Translations under genes and position numbers: made by a program
Notes under the pieces: model-generated
Told to the model about the DNA's origin: nothing
Seen by the model: only the letters and a program-made list of their open reading frames with translations
Database searches by the model: none
In this document: positions 1 through 8,736 of the stretch, piece by piece
Layout: each line of letters opens with the position of its first letter
Numbering within the stretch: position 1 is the stretch's first letter
From: Curtobacterium sp. MCSS17_008
GTDB taxonomy: Bacteria; Actinomycetota; Actinomycetes; Actinomycetales; Microbacteriaceae
Assembly (NCBI RefSeq): GCF_003234185.1
Contig: NZ_QKSM01000006.1
Span: 1-64,000 of the forward strand
Reading direction: 5' to 3'
DNA length: 64,000 bases

Positions 1-28
1 TGGCCTCGGCCATGTGTATAACGGGCAG

Positions 29-295
29 TTCCGGTGCTCACGGGTGCGTGAGCCGCACAGATCCCGCCCGCTCGTCCATCCCCCTCTGTGCGAGCGGGCC
101 TTTCCGGTGCCCACGGGTGCGTGGGCCGCACAGATCCCGCCCGCTCGTCCGTCCCCCTCTGTGCGAGCGGGCCTTTCCGGTGCCCACGGGTGCGTGGGCC
201 GCACAGATCCCGCCGCTCGATCGCCCTTTCCCGCGAGCGGGCCCTTCCGGTGCCCACGGGTGCGTGGGACACACCGATCCCGCCCGCTCGTCCCC
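29..295. repeat. 73-bp tandem repeat array, each unit carrying a hairpin
   Basis: Units begin at 29, 102, 175 and 245 (periods 73, 73, 70); the fourth is truncated. Each starts TTCCGGTGC and contains GCCCGCTCG...CGAGCGGGC, a perfect 9-bp stem with a 16-nt loop in units 1 and 2 (66-74/91-99 and 139-147/164-172), degraded to 7 bp in unit 3. A second small inverted pair, GCCCAC/GTGGGC, also recurs. On the + strand each large hairpin is followed by CCTTTCC or CCCTTCC, like an intrinsic terminator. The same stem core forms the terminator after citrate synthase (16851-16881). No gene is supported in 1-435. Confidence 0.85.
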
Positions 296-380
296 CAGGA
301 GCGCCCGAGCACGACGTGTTCCGCCCGCCCGCGGAACGGCCGCGCTCGCGGAATCGCACCCCGCCCTGCCGGACGACGAC

Positions 381-422
381 GGCCGGGAGGCGCGCGGCGG
401 GTCCGCCACGCTCCTCCCGGCC
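381..422 (-). terminator. Terminator hairpin of the ABC importer operon
   Basis: GGCCGGGAGG (381-390) pairs perfectly with CCTCCCGGCC (413-422); inside, GGCGG (396-400) pairs with CCGCC (403-407). It lies 13 bases beyond the stop of the importer ATPase gene. Its arm resembles the GGGAGG palindromes found after other genes in this window. Confidence 0.6.
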
Positions 423-435
423 GTCCCGGGGTCTG

Positions 436-2580
436 TCAGACCGTGGCGGCCGCGTGCTCCGTGAGCAGGTGCTCCTGGTCGGTCTGCACGCAGGCCACAC
501 CGCGACCCGCCACGTCCTCCAGGTGCGGATCGATCGTCCGGCACTGCTGCTGCCGTCCCTCGTCGAGCAGCTGGTACAGCGGGCAGCGGGTGCGGAAGCG
601 GCAGCCCTCGATGCGTTCCGTCGGCGATGGGAGGTCGCCCTGCAGCAGGATGCGGCCGCGGTCGGCCTCGGCCGTCGGGTCGGGGACGGGCACCGCCGAC
701 AGCAGTGCCCGGGTGTACGGGTGCTGCGGGGCGTCGAAGACCCGGTCGCCCTCGCCGTACTCGACGATGCGGCCGAGGTACATCACCGCGACGTCGTCGG
801 CGATGTGCCGGACCACGGACAGGTCGTGCGCGACGAAGAGGTACGACAGCCCGAGGCGGTGCTTGAGGTCCTCGAGCAGGTTGATGACCCCGGCCTGCAC
901 GGAGACGTCGAGCGCGGAGACGGGTTCGTCGAGCACGAGGATCTTCGGCTCGACGATGAGTGCCCGGGCGATGCCGATCCGCTGCCGCTGGCCGCCGGAG
1001 AACTCGTGCGGGTACCGGTCGATGTAGCTCGGCTCGAGTCCGACGAGTTCGAGCACATCGCGCACCCGACGGCGGATGTCCTCCTTCGGCACGCCGTGCA
1101 CGGTGAGCGGCTCGCCGATCACCGAGCCGATGTCGAGGCGCGGGTCGATGGACGCCATCGGGTCCTGGAACACGACCTGGATGTCGCTCCGGAGCGCGCG
1201 GCGGTCGCGCTTCGACAGGGTCCCGGTGTCGACGCCGTTGACGCGGATGGTGCCCTGCTGTGCGCCGGCGAGCTCGAGGATCTCCATGATCGTCGTCGTC
1301 TTGCCGCAGCCGGACTCGCCGACCAGGCCGAGGACCTGCCCGCGCTTAAGCGTCAGGGAGATCCCGTCGACCGCGTGCACCTCGCCGATCCGTCGGCGGA
1401 AGACGGCTCCCTTGGTGAGCGGGAAGGTCTTCACGACGTCCTGCAGCTCGAGGACGACGTCGTCGCCGTGGTCGACGGTGGCCTCGGGGATGTCCTCCGG
1501 GCGGGGGAAGATCTCCGACCGGGACAGGGTGCCGGCGGCGATCTCGTCGCGGCGGATGCACGCGGCGGTGTGGTCGTCGGCGAACGCCCCGTTCGAGATC
1601 GTCGACACGGAACCGGTGAGGACGGGGTTGTCGCCGCTCGCGGCCACGCTCGGGGAGAGCAGGGCGGGTTCGCCCTCGCGGCAGGCGTCGAGGACGGCCG
1701 GGCACCGGTCCGCGAAGGGGCAGCCCGTCGGCTTCGCGGTGAGCAGGGGTGGTCGACCGTCGAGGGGCACGAGGCGCTCGGATCGCGACGACGTCATGTT
1801 CGGCATCGACCGGAGCAGCCCGATCGTGTACGGCATCACCGGCTCGTGGAAGAGGGGTTCGACCGGTGCCGTCTCGACGATCCGGCCGGCGTACATCACC
1901 GCGACGCGGTCGGCGTTGCCGGCCACCACCCCGAGGTCGTGCGTGATGAGCACGACGGCCGCGCCGGTCATGTCCTTCGCCGTCTGCAGCACGTCGAGGA
2001 TCTGCGCCTGGATCGTGACGTCGAGGGCGGTGGTGGGTTCGTCGGCGATGATGAGCTTGGGGTCGTTGGCGATGGCGATCGCGATCATCGCGCGCTGCCG
2101 CATGCCGCCGGAGAACTCGTGCGGGAAGGCGTCGAGACGACGGGCCGGGTTCGGGATGCCGACGGCGCGCAGCAGTTCCTCGGCGCGGACCCGGGCGGCC
2201 TGGGCCGAGAGCGCACGGTCGTGCAGCTTGAGCCCCTCGATGATCTGCTGACCGATCGTGTACACCGGCGTGAGGGCGGAGAGCGGGTCCTGGAACACCA
2301 TGGCGATGTCGCTGCCGCGCAGCCGCGACATCTCGCGGTCGTTGCGGCCGACGAGTTCCTGCCCGTCGAAGCGGATGCTGCCCTGCACGTGAGCGGAGGA
2401 CGGCAGCAGGCCCATCACGGCCATCGACGACACCGACTTGCCGGAGCCGGACTCACCGACGATGCCGAGGAACTCGCCCTGGTGCACCGAGTAGTCGACA
2501 CCGCGGACCGCGTAGACCGGCTTGGTCTTCGGGTTGAACGTGACGGACAGGTCGGAGACGGTGAGCAGCGGCTCAGTCAC
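436..2580 (-). CDS. Fused dipeptide/oligopeptide ABC importer ATPase (DppD-DppF type)
   Basis: A 714-residue protein holding both ATPase domains of an Opp/Dpp peptide importer, which in many bacteria are separate proteins. Domain 1 has Walker A GESGSGKS at residues 42-49, signature FSGGMRQRA and Walker B ending ADEPTTALD. Domain 2, from about residue 380, has GESGCGKT near 420, signature FSGGQRQRI and LDEPVSALD. Each ends in the Cys-containing oligopeptide/dipeptide transporter tail (GCPFADRCP and GCRFRTRCP). The GTG start overlaps the stop of the upstream permease gene by 8 bases, implying coupling. It should power uptake with the two permeases and the lipoprotein at 4742. Substrate is not determinable; peptides are likely, but nickel or sugars occur in the family. 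Confidence 0.93.
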   Translation of the reverse strand: MTEPLLTVSDLSVTFNPKTKPVYAVRGVDYSVHQGEFLGIVGESGSGKSVSSMAVMGLLPSSAHVQGSIRFDGQELVGRNDREMSRLRGSDIAMVFQDPLSALTPVYTIGQQIIEGLKLHDRALSAQAARVRAEELLRAVGIPNPARRLDAFPHEFSGGMRQRAMIAIAIANDPKLIIADEPTTALDVTIQAQILDVLQTAKDMTGAAVVLITHDLGVVAGNADRVAVMYAGRIVETAPVEPLFHEPVMPYTIGLLRSMPNMTSSRSERLVPLDGRPPLLTAKPTGCPFADRCPAVLDACREGEPALLSPSVAASGDNPVLTGSVSTISNGAFADDHTAACIRRDEIAAGTLSRSEIFPRPEDIPEATVDHGDDVVLELQDVVKTFPLTKGAVFRRRIGEVHAVDGISLTLKRGQVLGLVGESGCGKTTTIMEILELAGAQQGTIRVNGVDTGTLSKRDRRALRSDIQVVFQDPMASIDPRLDIGSVIGEPLTVHGVPKEDIRRRVRDVLELVGLEPSYIDRYPHEFSGGQRQRIGIARALIVEPKILVLDEPVSALDVSVQAGVINLLEDLKHRLGLSYLFVAHDLSVVRHIADDVAVMYLGRIVEYGEGDRVFDAPQHPYTRALLSAVPVPDPTAEADRGRILLQGDLPSPTERIEGCRFRTRCPLYQLLDEGRQQQCRTIDPHLEDVAGRGVACVQTDQEHLLTEHAAATV

Positions 2581-3511
2581 GGTTGGCTCCTGAGGTGGGG
2601 TCGATGGCGTCGCGCAGGGCGTCGCCGAGCAGGCTGGTCGACAGCACGGTCGCGACGAGCGTCGCGGCGGGCAGGACGAAGAGCCAGGGACGGGTGACGG
2701 CGGACTGGCTCCCCGCGGCGAGCAGCGTGCCGAGGGACACGTCCGGCACCTGGATGCCGAAGCCGAAGAAGCTCAGGGCGCTCTCGGACAGGATCATCGC
2801 GCCGACGCCGAGCGTGGCGTCGATGATGAGCAGCGACGCGACGTTCGGCAGGATGTGCCGACGGATGATCGTGAACGAGGGCACGCCCATGAAGCGGGCC
2901 GCCTTGACGTAGTCGCGCTCCCGCAGCGACATCGTCTGTCCGCGGATGACGCGGGCCATGATCATCCAGCCGAAGATCGCGAGCCCGATGATGAGCGCGA
3001 CCCAGCTGAGGTTCTTGAAGAGCGGGCTGAGCAGCACGAGCGCGTAGAACGACGGGATGACGAGCAGCAGGTCGATGCCCCAGACCAGCGCCCGGTCGAC
3101 GAAGCCGCCGAAGTAGCCCGCGATCGCTCCGACGATGCCGGCGATCAGGGTCGCGGCGGGTCCGGCGATGAGACCGATGAGCAGCGACTTCTGCAGGCCG
3201 ACGAGCGTCTGCGCGTAGATGTCCTGGCCGATGTCGTTCGTGCCGAACCAGTGCGCCGCGCTCGGAGCCGCGCCGAACGCCAGACCGTCGGAGTCGACGG
3301 CGTTCCAGTGGTACAGGGATGGGCCCACGAAGGCCCAGAGGATGATGAGCAGCAGGGCACCGCCGCCGATCCGGGCGCGCCAGGTGCCGAAGACCTTGCG
3401 CCAGAGCGGCGTCCGGCCGCCCGTGACCTGGACGACGTGCGCCGGCTCGCCGGCCGCGCCGTCGCCGGGGTCACCGACGGTGGTCGTGGTGGTGGGGTCG
3501 AGTACGGACAC
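2573..3511 (-). CDS. Peptide-type ABC transporter permease (DppC/OppC family)
   Basis: 312 residues. A cytoplasmic N-terminus of about 45 residues with a Thr-rich start precedes a first membrane helix (about 52-70) and five further helices in the DppC arrangement. The coupling loop that contacts the ATPase is near residues 200-225 (REREYVKAAR-like: RERDYVKAARFMG), typical of the family. It is the second gene of the importer operon, starting 3 bases after the DppB-type permease stop and overlapping the ATPase start. Function follows from family and operon; substrate is unknown. Confidence 0.92.
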   Translation of the reverse strand: MSVLDPTTTTTVGDPGDGAAGEPAHVVQVTGGRTPLWRKVFGTWRARIGGGALLLIILWAFVGPSLYHWNAVDSDGLAFGAAPSAAHWFGTNDIGQDIYAQTLVGLQKSLLIGLIAGPAATLIAGIVGAIAGYFGGFVDRALVWGIDLLLVIPSFYALVLLSPLFKNLSWVALIIGLAIFGWMIMARVIRGQTMSLRERDYVKAARFMGVPSFTIIRRHILPNVASLLIIDATLGVGAMILSESALSFFGFGIQVPDVSLGTLLAAGSQSAVTRPWLFVLPAATLVATVLSTSLLGDALRDAIDPTSGANRD

Positions 3512-3514
3512 GGG

Positions 3515-4495
3515 TCACACCCTCACTCGCGGGTCGAGCGCGGCGTAGAGCAGGTCCGCGAGGGTGCCTGCGACGAGCACGAGGACCGCCGTGAAGAGGA
3601 TCGTGCCCGCAGCCGCGTTGATGTCGTTGTTGGTGATGCTCTGCACGAAGTACTCGCCCATGCCGTGCCAGCTGAAGACCAGCTCGGTGATGCTCGCGCC
3701 GGTCAGGATGAGGCCGAACGAGTACGCGAAGAAGGTCGACATCGGGATGAGGGCGACGCGGACGCCGTGGCGCATGATCGCCGACCCGCGGGTCCGACCC
3801 TTCGAGCGTGCGGTGCGGATGAAGTCGTTCGAGAGCACGTCGAGCATCGCCGACCGCTGGTACCGCGAGTACGAGGCGACGGCACCCAGCGTGAGCGAGA
3901 TCGTCGGCAGGAGCAGGTGCACGAGCCGGTCGCCGAGGACCGGGAAGAACCCCGTCACCCCCGGCGTGTACTCACCGGTGAAGCTGATGAGCTGCGTCCC
4001 GGTGGCGTTGTTGAGCCCGGTCGCGAGGATCATCAGGACGACCGCGATGACGAACGGCGGCGTCGCGAGCACCGCGAACGACAGGTAGGTCGACACCTGG
4101 TCGGACGCCCGGTACTGGCGCACGGCGTTCCAGACGCCGAGCAGCACGCCGAACAGGGCCCCGAGCAGCGTGCCGATCACGAGCAGCCGGAGGCTCGTGC
4201 CCGAGCGGGCGACGATGTCGGCGGTCACCTCGGTGCCCCGGGCGCTCAGCCCGAGCGATCCGTGGGTGACGAGCCCCACCCACCAGTCCCACGTGCGGAC
4301 GAGCAGCGGGGTGTTCGGATCAGCGCCGATCTTCTGCAGCGACGCGTCGATCGTGCCCTGGGGGACCGGGGGGTTGCGGCCGAGGAACCGGGACGCGGGG
4401 TTGAGGGTCGAACTGGCGAGCAGGTAGCCGAGGGTCGTCGCGACGATCGTCAGGATGACGTAGTTCACGATCCGCTTCGCGATGAAGGCAAGCAT
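3515..4495 (-). CDS. Peptide-type ABC transporter permease (DppB/OppB family)
   Basis: 326 residues, beginning MLAFIAKRIVNYV, the usual DppB N-terminal amphipathic-then-membrane pattern. I chose the ATG at 4495 because GAGGT lies 9 bases upstream; an in-frame TTG at 4513 is less likely. A long periplasmic loop (about 35-95) is followed by five membrane segments and the coupling helix near 225-245 (SNDFIRTARSKGRTRG). First gene of the leftward importer operon; a possible -10 (TACGCT on the minus strand, 4548-4543) gives a leader of about 40 bases. Confidence 0.92.
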   Translation of the reverse strand: MLAFIAKRIVNYVILTIVATTLGYLLASSTLNPASRFLGRNPPVPQGTIDASLQKIGADPNTPLLVRTWDWWVGLVTHGSLGLSARGTEVTADIVARSGTSLRLLVIGTLLGALFGVLLGVWNAVRQYRASDQVSTYLSFAVLATPPFVIAVVLMILATGLNNATGTQLISFTGEYTPGVTGFFPVLGDRLVHLLLPTISLTLGAVASYSRYQRSAMLDVLSNDFIRTARSKGRTRGSAIMRHGVRVALIPMSTFFAYSFGLILTGASITELVFSWHGMGEYFVQSITNNDINAAAGTILFTAVLVLVAGTLADLLYAALDPRVRV

Positions 4496-4654
4496 GGACG
4501 ATGGACCTCGCAAGGGGTACGGACGGCGTTGTCGGTGTCGAGAGCGTAACCCCTGCCGACCGCGTCGTGGTGATGCGAAGTGACGCTATGCAACATCTGT
4601 TACAGCCGTGTTTCGATTCCTCGCAGGGACTCTCGTGGGGACTGCGGATGTGAC

Positions 4655-4660
4655 TAGGGT
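4655..4660 (+). promoter_or_regulatory. Candidate -10 element for the importer lipoprotein
   Basis: TAGGGT, preceded by TGAC (an extended -10 look), about 80 bases before the lipoprotein start. No convincing -35 is visible 16-18 bases upstream. It sits in the 246-bp region separating the divergent importer genes. Confidence 0.35.
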
Positions 4661-4741
4661 TCTCAACCAACACACCGGCGGCAGGGGCCGTCGGTGTTCG
4701 GAAGCGCTCAGCGCGAACCACATCGAAAGGGGATCCTCGCG

Positions 4742-6460
4742 ATGCGAATGAGGATCAAGAGCACCGCCGTGCTCGCCACCGCAGCCGCCACAGCCCTCGT
4801 GCTCGCGGGCTGCTCCGGCGGCGGCACGGCAGGCGAGAGCAGCTCCGCGGTCGCCCAGTCGTCACTGCAGTCGACCGGGTGGACGTCCGCGGATCGTGAC
4901 TCGATCAAGGACGGCGGCACGCTGACGCTCCCGATCGACACCGCTCCCGCCAACTTCCAGCTCAGCAACCTGGACTCCGGGACGGTCGACGACCAGACCA
5001 TCGCCGGTGTCTACCTGCCCGGGTTCGTCCAGTTCAAGGAGAACGGCGACTGGGAGGCGAACCCCGACTACGCCGAGTCCGTCGAGCTGACGAAGGACTC
5101 GCCGCAGACCGTCGAGGTCCAGATCAACCCGGAGGCCACCTGGTCCGACGGCACGCCGATCACCGTGAAGGACGTCGCCGCGAACTGGAAGGCGCTCAAC
5201 GGCACCGACGAGGCCTTCGCGCCGCTCGCTACGAACGTGTGGGAGGACGTCGAATCGGTCTCGCAGGGCTCCGACGACCGCGACGTGGTCATCACGTTCA
5301 AGAAGACCAACGCCGACTGGGCGAGCGTCCTCAACGGGATCTACCCGTACTGGGCGGTGGACACCCCCGAGCACTTCAACGAGGCATGGGCGAAGGGCCC
5401 GTACGCGGCGGACGGCAAGACGTACGTCTCCGGCGGCCCGTACGTCGTGGAGTCCTTCGACGCCAACGGCGGTGTGCTCACGTTCGAGAAGAACAGCAAG
5501 TGGTGGGGAGACGAGCCGAAGCTCGACACGATCGTCTTCAAGACCGTGTCGCGGGACGGCCTCGCCCAGGCGTACGCGAACAAGGAGCTCGACGCCTTCA
5601 ACCTGTACGGCAGTGCCGACAACCTGAAGACCGCGAACAGCCGCTCGGACTCGAAGATCGAGCGCTCGCTCGGCACCACCTGGCGCCACGTGACGCTCAA
5701 CGGCACGTCCGAGGTCTTCGAGGACCAGGAGGTGCGCCAGGCGTTCGCGCAGGCGATCAACCGCAAGGTGCTCGCCCAGGCGATCCTCTCGCCGGTGAAG
5801 AGCCCGGGTGACGTGCTGAACAACCTCGTGTACCTGCCGGGGCAGAAGGGCTACGAGGACGACGCCTCGAAGGTCTACGGCTACAGCACGGAGGACGCCA
5901 AGGAGAAGCTCGAGGACGCCGGTTGGACGATCGGTTCCGACGGCTACGCGGCGAAGGGCGGCAAGACGCTCGAGGTCCGGTTCGTGATCCCGTCGGACAA
6001 CCCGAACTCGGCGAACATCGCGCAGCTCGTGCAGCAGCAGACGAAGGCCGCCGGTTTCAAGGTGACCATCGACACCGTCCCGACCGACGACTTCTTCACG
6101 AAGTACATCACCACCGAGACGCGCGACTTCGACGCCACCTACTTCGCGTGGCAGGGCACGCCGTTCCCGGTGTCGTCGCTGAAGTCGATCTTCTACCCGG
6201 CGGATGCCGGTCAGAACTACTCGGGTGTGACCGACGACTCGCTCGGCGCCGCGTGGGACAAGGCGAACGCCGAGCTCGACGCGGACGCCCGGGTCGAGGA
6301 CGCCCAGGCCATCGACAAGAAGATCGTCGAGGTCGCCGGCACCATCCCACTGTTCGCGGAGCCCTACGCCTGGGGTGTGCGGAAGGACCTGGTGAACTAC
6401 GGGCCGGCGCAGTTCCAGTCGAGCTCCGTCAAGTGGCAGGACGTCGGCTACACCGAGTAG
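4742..6460 (+). CDS. ABC transporter solute-binding lipoprotein (SBP_bac_5, peptide type)
   Basis: 572 residues. A lipoprotein signal ends in lipobox LAGC with the lipidated Cys at residue 24, so the mature protein is anchored outside the membrane. The body matches family-5 solute-binding proteins: early TLTLPID strand, ATWSDGTPITVKDV in lobe I, DQEVRQAFAQAINRK in the hinge region. I chose ATG 4742 because GAAAGGGGA lies 8-15 bases upstream. It is divergent from the ATPase/permease operon at 436-4495 and presumably supplies it with ligand. Its position just before typA recalls mycobacterial lpqW beside typA; that parallel is inference. Confidence 0.92.
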   Translation: MRMRIKSTAVLATAAATALVLAGCSGGGTAGESSSAVAQSSLQSTGWTSADRDSIKDGGTLTLPIDTAPANFQLSNLDSGTVDDQTIAGVYLPGFVQFKENGDWEANPDYAESVELTKDSPQTVEVQINPEATWSDGTPITVKDVAANWKALNGTDEAFAPLATNVWEDVESVSQGSDDRDVVITFKKTNADWASVLNGIYPYWAVDTPEHFNEAWAKGPYAADGKTYVSGGPYVVESFDANGGVLTFEKNSKWWGDEPKLDTIVFKTVSRDGLAQAYANKELDAFNLYGSADNLKTANSRSDSKIERSLGTTWRHVTLNGTSEVFEDQEVRQAFAQAINRKVLAQAILSPVKSPGDVLNNLVYLPGQKGYEDDASKVYGYSTEDAKEKLEDAGWTIGSDGYAAKGGKTLEVRFVIPSDNPNSANIAQLVQQQTKAAGFKVTIDTVPTDDFFTKYITTETRDFDATYFAWQGTPFPVSSLKSIFYPADAGQNYSGVTDDSLGAAWDKANAELDADARVEDAQAIDKKIVEVAGTIPLFAEPYAWGVRKDLVNYGPAQFQSSSVKWQDVGYTE

Positions 6461-6474
6461 TCCGACCGACAGAA

Positions 6475-6510
6475 CGACGCCCCCGCGGTCCTCGGACGGC
6501 GGGGGCGTCG
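6475..6510 (+). terminator. Intrinsic terminator after the solute-binding lipoprotein
   Basis: CGACGCCCCCGC (6475-6486) pairs perfectly with GCGGGGGCGTCG (6499-6510), a 12-bp stem with a 12-nt loop, 15 bases after the stop. It also lies just before the 3' end of the leftward PH-domain gene, so it may act in both directions. Confidence 0.75.
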
Positions 6511-6520
6511 CGTCGTCGGT

Positions 6521-7072
6521 TCAGAGCCGCGCACCCGCCATGGAGGCGAGCACACCGAGCACGATCATCCCGACGACCGACCAACCGTGGGGGCGGTGGG
6601 TGATGCGCGCCGGCACGACCGTCGCCGGGGGCGGGCCCTCCTGCTCCACCGGTGCGGGGAGGAAGGCGCGCATCCGCCGAGCCGCGGCGTCGACGTCGAG
6701 GCGGGTGACGCCTCCCGGACGGCCGGTCGCGGCGCCGAGGCGGGCCGTCGGACGGGTGGCGAGCCAGGTGCGACGGACGCCCTCGCTCGTCACCACCTCG
6801 ATGCCGTACCTGGTCCGGATCTCGGTCACGCGGCGCCAGTCGTAGGTGCTCGTCCGCCGGACGTCGACGATGCGCAGGTGCTCCGGCGTGCACTCGAAGC
6901 GGGGGCGCCAGAACACGGCCCAGGCGACGAGGGCGATGAAGCAGCTCGGCACGGGCGCCAGCCACACGCTGCCCCCACCGACCAGGGCGAGCGGGACGAG
7001 CACGACGGCGACGGCCCAGAGGACGACGGCGAGCACGCGCATGCCGGGGGCGACGATCACGGTGGGGGGCAC
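6521..7072 (-). CDS. PH-domain membrane protein, function unknown
   Basis: 183 residues. Two hydrophobic helices (about 12-32 and 38-54, ending AWAVFW) precede a bacterial PH-like region with the pattern ECTPEHLRIVDVRRTSTYDWRRVTEI, then a Pro-rich linker and a final membrane segment (about 163-183). Such proteins are annotated as PH-domain membrane proteins without a known role. The GTG at 7072 sits 6 bases after a TAGCAT hexamer, implying a leaderless message and supporting this start over the ATG eleven codons in. Confidence 0.75.
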   Translation of the reverse strand: MPPTVIVAPGMRVLAVVLWAVAVVLVPLALVGGGSVWLAPVPSCFIALVAWAVFWRPRFECTPEHLRIVDVRRTSTYDWRRVTEIRTRYGIEVVTSEGVRRTWLATRPTARLGAATGRPGGVTRLDVDAAARRMRAFLPAPVEQEGPPPATVVPARITHRPHGWSVVGMIVLGVLASMAGARL

Positions 7073-7303
7073 CCGACGATGCTAGGCGACCGTGGCGAGG
7101 TGAGCGCCGGAGGGCTGCCGAGAGCGCCTCCCCGGGGATGTCCGGGGAGCGGGTGTGACACACCGGCGCGTACCTCCGGACGACCCGGTCCCCCGGGGAG
7201 GCGGGTCCTGCGGACCGCTCGTGCCGTCCATGGTCCGCGGTCCCCCGTCCGGGTGTCAACACCCCTCGACGGAACCCTCGGGAACCGACCCGCCGACCAC
7301 GGC

Positions 7304-7783
7304 TCAGTCGGCGAGCTGCTCGACCTGGGTCCGGATCGTGTCGGCCTTCGGGAACCGCAGTCCGACCAGCCCGACGTGACGCCACCGCACGACGCCGTCC
7401 GGCCCGATCACGAAGACCGATCGCCGGAGGCCGATCCCCGGAGCCTGCAGCCCGTAGGCGCGGACGACGTCGCCCGCGGTGTCGCTGAGCAGCGGGAAGG
7501 TGAGCGACGATCCGCGGGCGAACGCCTCGTGCGAGTCGAGCGCCTGCGGGCTGATGCCCCACACCACGGCGCCGAGGTCGCCGAAGTCGTCGAGTTCCTC
7601 CTGGTAGCTGCAGAGCTGGGCGGTGCACACCGGGGTGGCGTCGCCGGGGTAGAAGGCGAGGACGACCGTGCGACCGATCTCGGCGGACAGGGCGTACTCG
7701 CCGTCGGTGCGGGTGCCGCTGCGGACGATCGTCCCGGGCAGCGTGAAGCCGGGCGCTGGTTCGCCGACCTCGGGGATGTGCAT
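7304..7783 (-). CDS. bcp: Peroxiredoxin, Bcp/PrxQ type
   Basis: 159 residues with a thioredoxin-fold AhpC/TSA domain. The motif YPGDATPVCTAQLC places the peroxidatic Cys at residue 53 and a second Cys at 58 (C-X4-C), the spacing of the Bcp/PrxQ group, where the pair forms an intramolecular disulfide recycled by thioredoxin. It reduces hydrogen peroxide and organic peroxides in the cytoplasm. TACCGT ends 6 bases before the ATG, suggesting leaderless transcription. It stands alone between a PH-domain protein and a CPBP protease. Some Bcp proteins carry a longer C-terminus. Confidence 0.88.
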   Translation of the reverse strand: MHIPEVGEPAPGFTLPGTIVRSGTRTDGEYALSAEIGRTVVLAFYPGDATPVCTAQLCSYQEELDDFGDLGAVVWGISPQALDSHEAFARGSSLTFPLLSDTAGDVVRAYGLQAPGIGLRRSVFVIGPDGVVRWRHVGLVGLRFPKADTIRTQVEQLAD

Positions 7784-7861
7784 GGGCTCACGGTAGGGCC
7801 GCCCGCTGCGATCGGGGCTCCGGCACGCTGGGCGTGCGCCCGGACGATCCTGAGCGTGTGC

Positions 7862-8611
7862 CTACCGGAACAGCTGCGGGAACGCCTGCGCGACGAAGGG
7901 GTACCCGACGAACACCACGGCATCGAGCAGACAGTGGGTGATCACGAGGGGGAGGAGCCGGCCCCACCTCGTGTAGATCCACCCGAACACGACGCCCATC
8001 ACCGCGTTGCCCACGAACGCCCCGAACCCCTGGTACAGGTGGTAGCTCCCGCGCAGAACGGCGGTGGAGAGGATCACCTGCCAGCGCCCCCACCCGAGCC
8101 CGCCGAGCCGCTCGTACAGGTAGCCGATGACGATGACCTCCTCCTGCAGCCCGGACCGGATCGCCGAGAGCAGCAGGACGGGGATGGTCCACCAGTACGT
8201 GTTCAAGGCCGCCGGGTCGACGTCCACGGTGAAGCCGAGCGCCCGCCCCGTGAAGTACAGCGCGAGTCCGGGGACGCCGATGCACAGTGCGATGACGGCC
8301 GCGCCCCCGAGGTCCGGGCGGACCCGGAACCGGTCGATGCCGAGTCGCTGCAGGTGTGGGCGACGGACGCTCCAGAGCAGGTAGCAGACCAGCGCGACCG
8401 GGGCGAGGTCGACCGCGATGCCGACGAGCTGCCGTGCGAGGTCGACGTACTGCACGGTCGTGGTCGACGTGTTCAGCGCGGTGGACTGCTCGCCGAGCGG
8501 GCTGGTCTGCGACAGGTCGTCGATGATCTGCAGGACCGAGTACAGGGCGCTGCCGCCCAGGGACAGCGCGAGGACGATCGTGATCTCGGTCCACGTTCGC
8601 CGTCGGCTCAT
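7862..8611 (-). CDS. CPBP-family intramembrane metalloprotease
   Basis: 249 residues, about six to eight membrane helices. The CPBP (Abi/CAAX-protease-like) core shows the Glu-Glu pair followed by Arg in LQEEVIVIGYLYERL, a His in GSYHLYQG and a final His in LVITHCLLDAVVF, the expected metal/catalytic positions of the Rce1-like fold. Substrates in bacteria are mostly unknown. I start at ATG 8611 because AGGAG lies 8 bases upstream; a longer in-frame extension to 8785 lacks such a site and would overlap the typA leader. Divergent from typA. Confidence 0.87.
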   Translation of the reverse strand: MSRRRTWTEITIVLALSLGGSALYSVLQIIDDLSQTSPLGEQSTALNTSTTTVQYVDLARQLVGIAVDLAPVALVCYLLWSVRRPHLQRLGIDRFRVRPDLGGAAVIALCIGVPGLALYFTGRALGFTVDVDPAALNTYWWTIPVLLLSAIRSGLQEEVIVIGYLYERLGGLGWGRWQVILSTAVLRGSYHLYQGFGAFVGNAVMGVVFGWIYTRWGRLLPLVITHCLLDAVVFVGYPFVAQAFPQLFR

Positions 8612-8736
8612 GGGCTGTACTCCTGTCGGTTGCGAACTACCGGTAGACTGGCGTGTCGGGCGTTCTGCCCGCGGGTGCCGTGTGTCCACGACGACCGGCC
8701 GCCCGATCCTCTTCCGAACACCAAAGGATGTCCTGT

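Noticed and set aside
29..295. CRISPR array
   Set aside because: Units are tandem without unique spacers, carry terminator-like hairpins, and there are no cas genes.
4496..4741. Riboswitch or operator between the divergent importer genes
   Set aside because: I find no conserved riboswitch fold or clear dyad, only candidate -10 hexamers on each strand.
8653..8736. Longer N-terminus of TypA
   Set aside because: The extension is Pro/Arg-rich and precedes a clear ribosome site (AAAGG, 8723-8727); TypA normally begins close to the chosen ATG.
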